A DNA stretch of 8,717 nucleotides, taken from contig JAOZMR010000108.1 in the NCBI GenBank assembly GCA_029934215.1, forward strand, positions 1-8,717, given 5' to 3'. Shown piece by piece: positions 6,022 to 8,717 of the stretch. Under the pieces are notes generated by a model. The model worked only from the letters and a program-made list of their open reading frames with translations. It was not told the origin of the DNA and searched no databases. A program made the position numbers and the translations under genes. Every line of letters begins with the position of its first letter. The first letter of the stretch is position 1. This DNA is from Pontiellaceae bacterium. Its GTDB lineage: Bacteria > Verrucomicrobiota > Kiritimatiellia > Kiritimatiellales > Tichowtungiaceae.

Positions 6022-7212
6022 ATGTGGAACAAAACAGAACCCGCCCCAGCCGATGCCATCCTTGGACTAACGGAAGCCTTCAAACGCGATATCCGCCCCG
6101 AAAAAGTGAATCTAGGCGTCGGAATCTACAAAGACGAAACCGGGGCGACCCCGGTTCTTGCCGCCGTAAAAGCCGCCGAAAAAAAACTATTCGAAGCCGA
6201 AACCACAAAATCCTACATGCCGATTGCGGGCGACGCAACCTACGGCATTGAAGTGCAAAAAATGATCCTCGGCAACACAAGCAACCGAGCCGCCACCCTA
6301 CACACCCCAGGCGGAACCGGCGCACTACGTCTCGCAGGCGAACTACTCAACGAATTCGGAAACAACACCATCTGGGTTAGCAACCCAACCTGGGCCAACC
6401 ACAAAAACATCTTCAAAGCTGCCGGTCTAACCGTTCAAACCTACGCCTACTACAACGCCGAAACCAAAACCCTCGATGAACAAGCATTTTTCCAAGCCCT
6501 GGAAAACATCCCAACAGGCGACGCCGTTCTTCTGCACGCCTGTTGCCACAACCCAACCGGCGTTGACCTCAACGCCGAACAGTGGGATCGCGTCGCCGCG
6601 CTATCCGAAACAAAAGGATGGACTGCGCTGATCGACTTCGCCTACCAAGGCTTTGGTGAAAGCATCGAAGCCGACCGCAAAAGCGTCGAAACCTTCCTAG
6701 AAACAGGGAGCGACTTCCTCGTCGCCAGCTCCTTCTCAAAAAACTTCGGTCTATACCGCGAACGCACCGGCGCACTCACCGCCATCGCCGCCACGCCAGA
6801 AGCCGCACAAATCGCGGGCAGCCACATGAAAAAACACGCACGAGTCATGCACTCCAATCCGCCAGCGCATGGCGGACTCATCGTAACAACCCTACTCAGC
6901 GACCCCGAGCTTTCCAACCTTTGGAAAAACGAACTCAACGCCATGCGCGAACGCATCGCACGAATGCGCAACGAACTAGCGCACGGTCTCACCTCACGCG
7001 GCATAGCAATGGACAGCTCATTCATCACACAACAAAACGGCATGTTCTCATTTAGCGGACTCAACAAAAGGCAGGTCGACTTTTTGCGCGAAGAAAAAGC
7101 CATCTACATCGTCGGCTCCGGTCGAATCAACATCGCCGGACTAACGCCATCGAACATGAACGCCATCTGCGACGGCATAGCCGAAGCCGTAAACCTCCAA
7201 ACCACAACGTAA
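6022..7212 (+). CDS. Class I aspartate/aromatic aminotransferase (AspC/TyrB type)
   Basis: This cytoplasmic PLP enzyme interconverts aspartate and oxaloacetate with the glutamate/2-oxoglutarate pair, and possibly acts on aromatic amino acids. Its 396 residues equal E. coli AspC in length. Motifs run in order: LGVGIYKDETG (31-41), YMPIAGDATY, TPGGTGALR (95-103), NPTWANH with the ring-stacking Trp124, CCHNPTGVD (Asn177), IDFAYQGF (Asp205, Tyr208), SSFSKNFGLYRER with PLP lysine Lys240 and phosphate-binding Arg248, HSNPPAHG with Arg274 just before it, and GSGRINIAG with Arg368 for the alpha-carboxylate. Arg274 sits where dicarboxylate-specific enzymes have their side-chain-binding arginine, favouring aspartate. 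GGAG stands 8 bases before the ATG. It is a single-gene unit with no clear terminator after it. Aspartate feeds the diaminopimelate pathway of DapL, but a shared control is not visible. Confidence 0.93.
   Translation: MWNKTEPAPADAILGLTEAFKRDIRPEKVNLGVGIYKDETGATPVLAAVKAAEKKLFEAETTKSYMPIAGDATYGIEVQKMILGNTSNRAATLHTPGGTGALRLAGELLNEFGNNTIWVSNPTWANHKNIFKAAGLTVQTYAYYNAETKTLDEQAFFQALENIPTGDAVLLHACCHNPTGVDLNAEQWDRVAALSETKGWTALIDFAYQGFGESIEADRKSVETFLETGSDFLVASSFSKNFGLYRERTGALTAIAATPEAAQIAGSHMKKHARVMHSNPPAHGGLIVTTLLSDPELSNLWKNELNAMRERIARMRNELAHGLTSRGIAMDSSFITQQNGMFSFSGLNKRQVDFLREEKAIYIVGSGRINIAGLTPSNMNAICDGIAEAVNLQTTT
6912..6926. repeat. TTCCAA-N3-TTGGAA palindrome inside the aminotransferase gene (exact)
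   Basis: This perfect 6-3-6 palindrome with spacer cct encodes part of ELSNLWKNE. The protein here aligns in my memory with the normal family sequence (a leucine/tryptophan helix), so there is no sign of an insertion; convergence or a functional site is possible. Confidence 0.6.
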
Positions 7213-7250
7213 ACTTGTTTTATGTGCTCGAAGGCGCACAGAAGGAGGTT

Positions 7251-7282
7251 ATTGCCACGAAAGAGCGCATAGAAAAAATGAC
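7251..7282 (-). repeat. Inverted copy of the TTCTCTGCGCTCT-type intergenic repeat
   Basis: Read on the minus strand, TTTCTATGCGCTCTTTCGTG followed by GCAATAA parallels the sequence at 138-163. It lies in the 255-base gap between the convergent aminotransferase and SUMF1-like genes, where I find no gene and no convincing terminator; a weak 5-bp stem (TGTGC/GCACA, 7222-7239) lacks a T-run. Confidence 0.4.
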
Positions 7283-7822
7283 GAACGAAGCGTTGTTGGG
7301 GAGTTTTCACAGAATGAGGGTCATGATTTTGCCCAACGAATGAATGAAATTCACGAATTAAATGACTGTTTCAACCCTGAAAACAAAGGAGATCACGCTT
7401 AACCTCCCACCCATTAGGGTTCCCCGCCATTTGCGCCTGTCAGCGACCAGAGCTCAACAGTCGGCAACTACCGCTGTAAAACTAGGGGTTGAAAGCCCAA
7501 GGTGTCGTACGTACTATCAGGCGAATCGTCGTAGCGATACGCCGGCCGACAGTACGAGGAACTACCGTACCAGCTCCCGCCACGAAACACCCGGCTCGAG
7601 CCACGATTCGCCCCTCGTGGATCGGTCATTGATCCGCTCTTATACGTTCCACTCTCATACCAATCACTGCACCACTCCCACACATTCCCGTGCATGTCGT
7701 ACAAGCCCCATGCATTCGCCTGCTTCGTTCCGACCGGGTGCGTTTTGCTTCCGCTATTCGAGTTGTACCACGCGCAATCTCCCCGTTGCGACTCACTATC
7801 GCCAAAGCAATATTTCGCGCCC

Positions 7823-7846
7823 GCCTGCCCTGAGCTTGTCGAACGG
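7823..7846. repeat. 24-nt repeat insertion with CTGAGCTTGTCGAA core
   Basis: The element carries CTGAGCTTGTCGAA, a core I recall as a widespread dispersed repeat in environmental bacterial genomes. It adds RSTSSGQA to the SUMF1-like frame between CRA and GAKYC. Removing exactly 24 bases restores CRAGAKYCFG, as expected for the family. GCCTGCC (7823-7829) and GGCAGGC (7851-7857) form inverted flanks around it. Confidence 0.7.
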
Positions 7847-7902
7847 GCCCGGCAGGCATATTCCCACTGCGCCTCCGTCGGCAATGCATATTAAAAGCCT
7901 TC

Positions 7903-7923
7903 CGGCAGGCGTCCCGCCTGCCG
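7903..7923. repeat. Perfect 8-bp stem, 5-base loop, inside the SUMF1-like gene
   Basis: CGGCAGGC (7903-7910) pairs with GCCTGCCG (7916-7923). In coding direction it lies about 10 bases before the in-frame TAA and encodes RQAGRLP, a peptide normal for this domain family. GGCAGGC is shared with the flank of the 24-nt insertion. Confidence 0.5.
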
Positions 7924-8512
7924 TTCTTTCTGCGTAAGCCACCTGCAAAACTCCATTGAATCATCCCAACTCACACAAGTCACAGGACGGTTAGATCCGG
8001 CAAAAACATTATCCCACTTCCTTCCGGCTCCCTTTTCCCGCCTATCACCATCCAAAACCCAGGCATAGCCCTGTTTTTCAGACTGGGTTTGATATCCCGC
8101 ATCAGAGACGAACCTGCGGAACTCGGCCTGCGTCACCTCCGTCTTCGCTAGCCAGAACGGCTTCGAGAGTGTCACCCGATGCACCGGCGTTTCATCGTCA
8201 CTCCCGCTGTTCGATCCCATCTGAAAACTGCCTGCCGCAATCGGCATAAAATCCATCTCCACGCCGGAACCGAGTTGCGCTGTCCAGACTTTACTCACCT
8301 GCGGACCGGAGGATCGGCGCGTAGTCGTTTTTCTGGATGGTACGTTCTTTGCGCCCCCATTTTGACCCTGCGACCAAGCCACAAACCCCACGCTCCCCAG
8401 CGCAATCGCGGCAGCAAACCATTTCCATTTTTTCTTCCCGTCTTTGGCAGGAAGACTCTCTGCCCTATCTAAATCGTCATACTTTTTCATAGAAAACTTT
8501 CACCCCACCCAA

Positions 8513-8531
8513 CGCGAGCGAGACGCTCGCG
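8513..8531. repeat. Perfect 8-bp hairpin CGCGAGCG-aga-CGCTCGCG
   Basis: This GC-rich stem with a 3-base loop lies 22 bases before the start codon of the SUMF1-like gene. No T-run follows, so it is more likely a dispersed palindromic repeat than a terminator. In a leader transcript it would form just upstream of the ribosome binding region. Confidence 0.55.
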
Positions 8532-8687
8532 CTACCTTCGATAGTCGATACTCCCTGTTCACTCTTCGTTAATCAAAACTCTCTCCTCCGACTCTCTCCG
8601 AAGCCTCCTATACATTGATCTTCAATGCAAGCCAGTCAACTGTGTGTCACTGATGCTGTCGCGATGCTTAGGGGAGTGGAATTTATC

Positions 8688-8710
8688 GTTGTACCAAAAA
8701 CCAGTACAAC
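8688..8710. promoter_or_regulatory. Operator-like inverted repeat at the right edge
   Basis: GTTGTAC (8688-8694) and GTACAAC (8704-8710) are perfect inverted 7-base arms around a 9-base A-rich spacer. The 23-bp span is typical of a dimeric regulator site. On the minus strand an ACAA/TTTTTG context is present but no proper terminator tail. The gene it would serve could be the SUMF1-like gene or one outside the window. Confidence 0.35.
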
Positions 8711-8717
8711 AAAAACG

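Larger units (their letters stand above)
7468..8490 (-). pseudogene. Membrane-anchored SUMF1/FGE-like domain protein, interrupted by an in-frame TAA
   Basis: One reading frame of 340 codons is broken only by TAA at 7893-7891 (codon 200). Part one has a cytoplasmic basic tail, a membrane anchor at about 23-40 (WKWFAAAIALGSVGFVAW), a linker, then the SUMF1 fold: FMPIAAGSFQMGS, WLAKTEVTQAEFRRFV, PVTCVSWDDSMEFCRWL. After the stop the fold resumes in the same frame with LPTEAQWEYACRA, YDMHGNVWEWCSDWY and RVFRGGSWYGSSSYCRPAYR. The domain is probably outside the membrane. True formylglycine-generating enzymes have two cysteines five residues apart here; the first is glycine (codon 309) and only the second (codon 314) remains, so this is likely a non-FGE member of unknown role. 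A 24-nt insertion adds eight residues after CRA. The usual GFR ending reads GFQ. Ribosome binding is weak. Readthrough or sequencing error could explain the TAA instead of decay. Confidence 0.85.

Noticed and set aside
7222..7239. Terminator after the aminotransferase gene
   Set aside because: The stem is only 5 bp and no T-run follows.
7891..7893. Selenocysteine or pyrrolysine recoding of the in-frame stop
   Set aside because: The codon is TAA, not TGA or TAG, so known stop-codon insertion systems do not apply.
7362..7937. 191-residue plus-strand open frame
   Set aside because: It is antisense to the SUMF1-like gene and has no recognisable domain.

Overview
The window looks like a chromosomal segment of a PVC-type bacterium, possibly Kiritimatiellota or a relative. 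This is inferred from three things: the gene content (a DapL diaminopimelate aminotransferase, a GH130 mannosyl-glucose phosphorylase and a SUMF1-fold protein), the sparse gene packing, and intergenic DNA crowded with short palindromic and tandem repeats of kinds I remember from such genomes. The taxonomic call is from memory and is moderate to low in confidence.

Layout. Positions 1-909 hold no convincing gene but are dense in repeats: a 16-bp palindrome, two TTCCAA-N3-TTGGAA palindromes each followed by AATCGGCAATC-type repeats (one lone unit, then a four-unit array at 689-884), a 91-bp inverted repeat at 464-554, and a TCGAA-rich stretch. On the minus strand, reading right to left, come an rsmB/rsmF-like RNA cytosine methyltransferase (5872-4640), then a likely operon of an unknown 122-residue protein (4533-4165), dapL (4144-2921) and a GH130 phosphorylase (2876-1668), and lastly a YdjM-family membrane metal-dependent hydrolase starting at TTG (1533-910). 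A class I aspartate-type aminotransferase runs divergently on the plus strand (6022-7212). At the right end is a membrane-anchored SUMF1/FGE-like domain protein (8490-7468, minus strand), broken by one in-frame TAA and carrying a 24-nt in-frame repeat insertion.

How the genes relate. DapL makes LL-diaminopimelate for lysine and peptidoglycan. The aspartate aminotransferase supplies aspartate, the first precursor of that pathway, though the two genes are divergent and separated by rsmB. The GH130 enzyme salvages mannosyl-glucose. I see no mannanase, epimerase or transporter beside it, so its place behind dapL is not explained by a known pathway.

I find no new multi-gene system such as a defence island, CRISPR array or biosynthetic cluster. 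The most notable signal is the 15-bp palindrome TTCCAA-N3-TTGGAA. It occurs exactly four times and with one mismatch three more times, both between and inside genes. Two of the copies lie in what looks like an in-frame insertion in the RNA methyltransferase.
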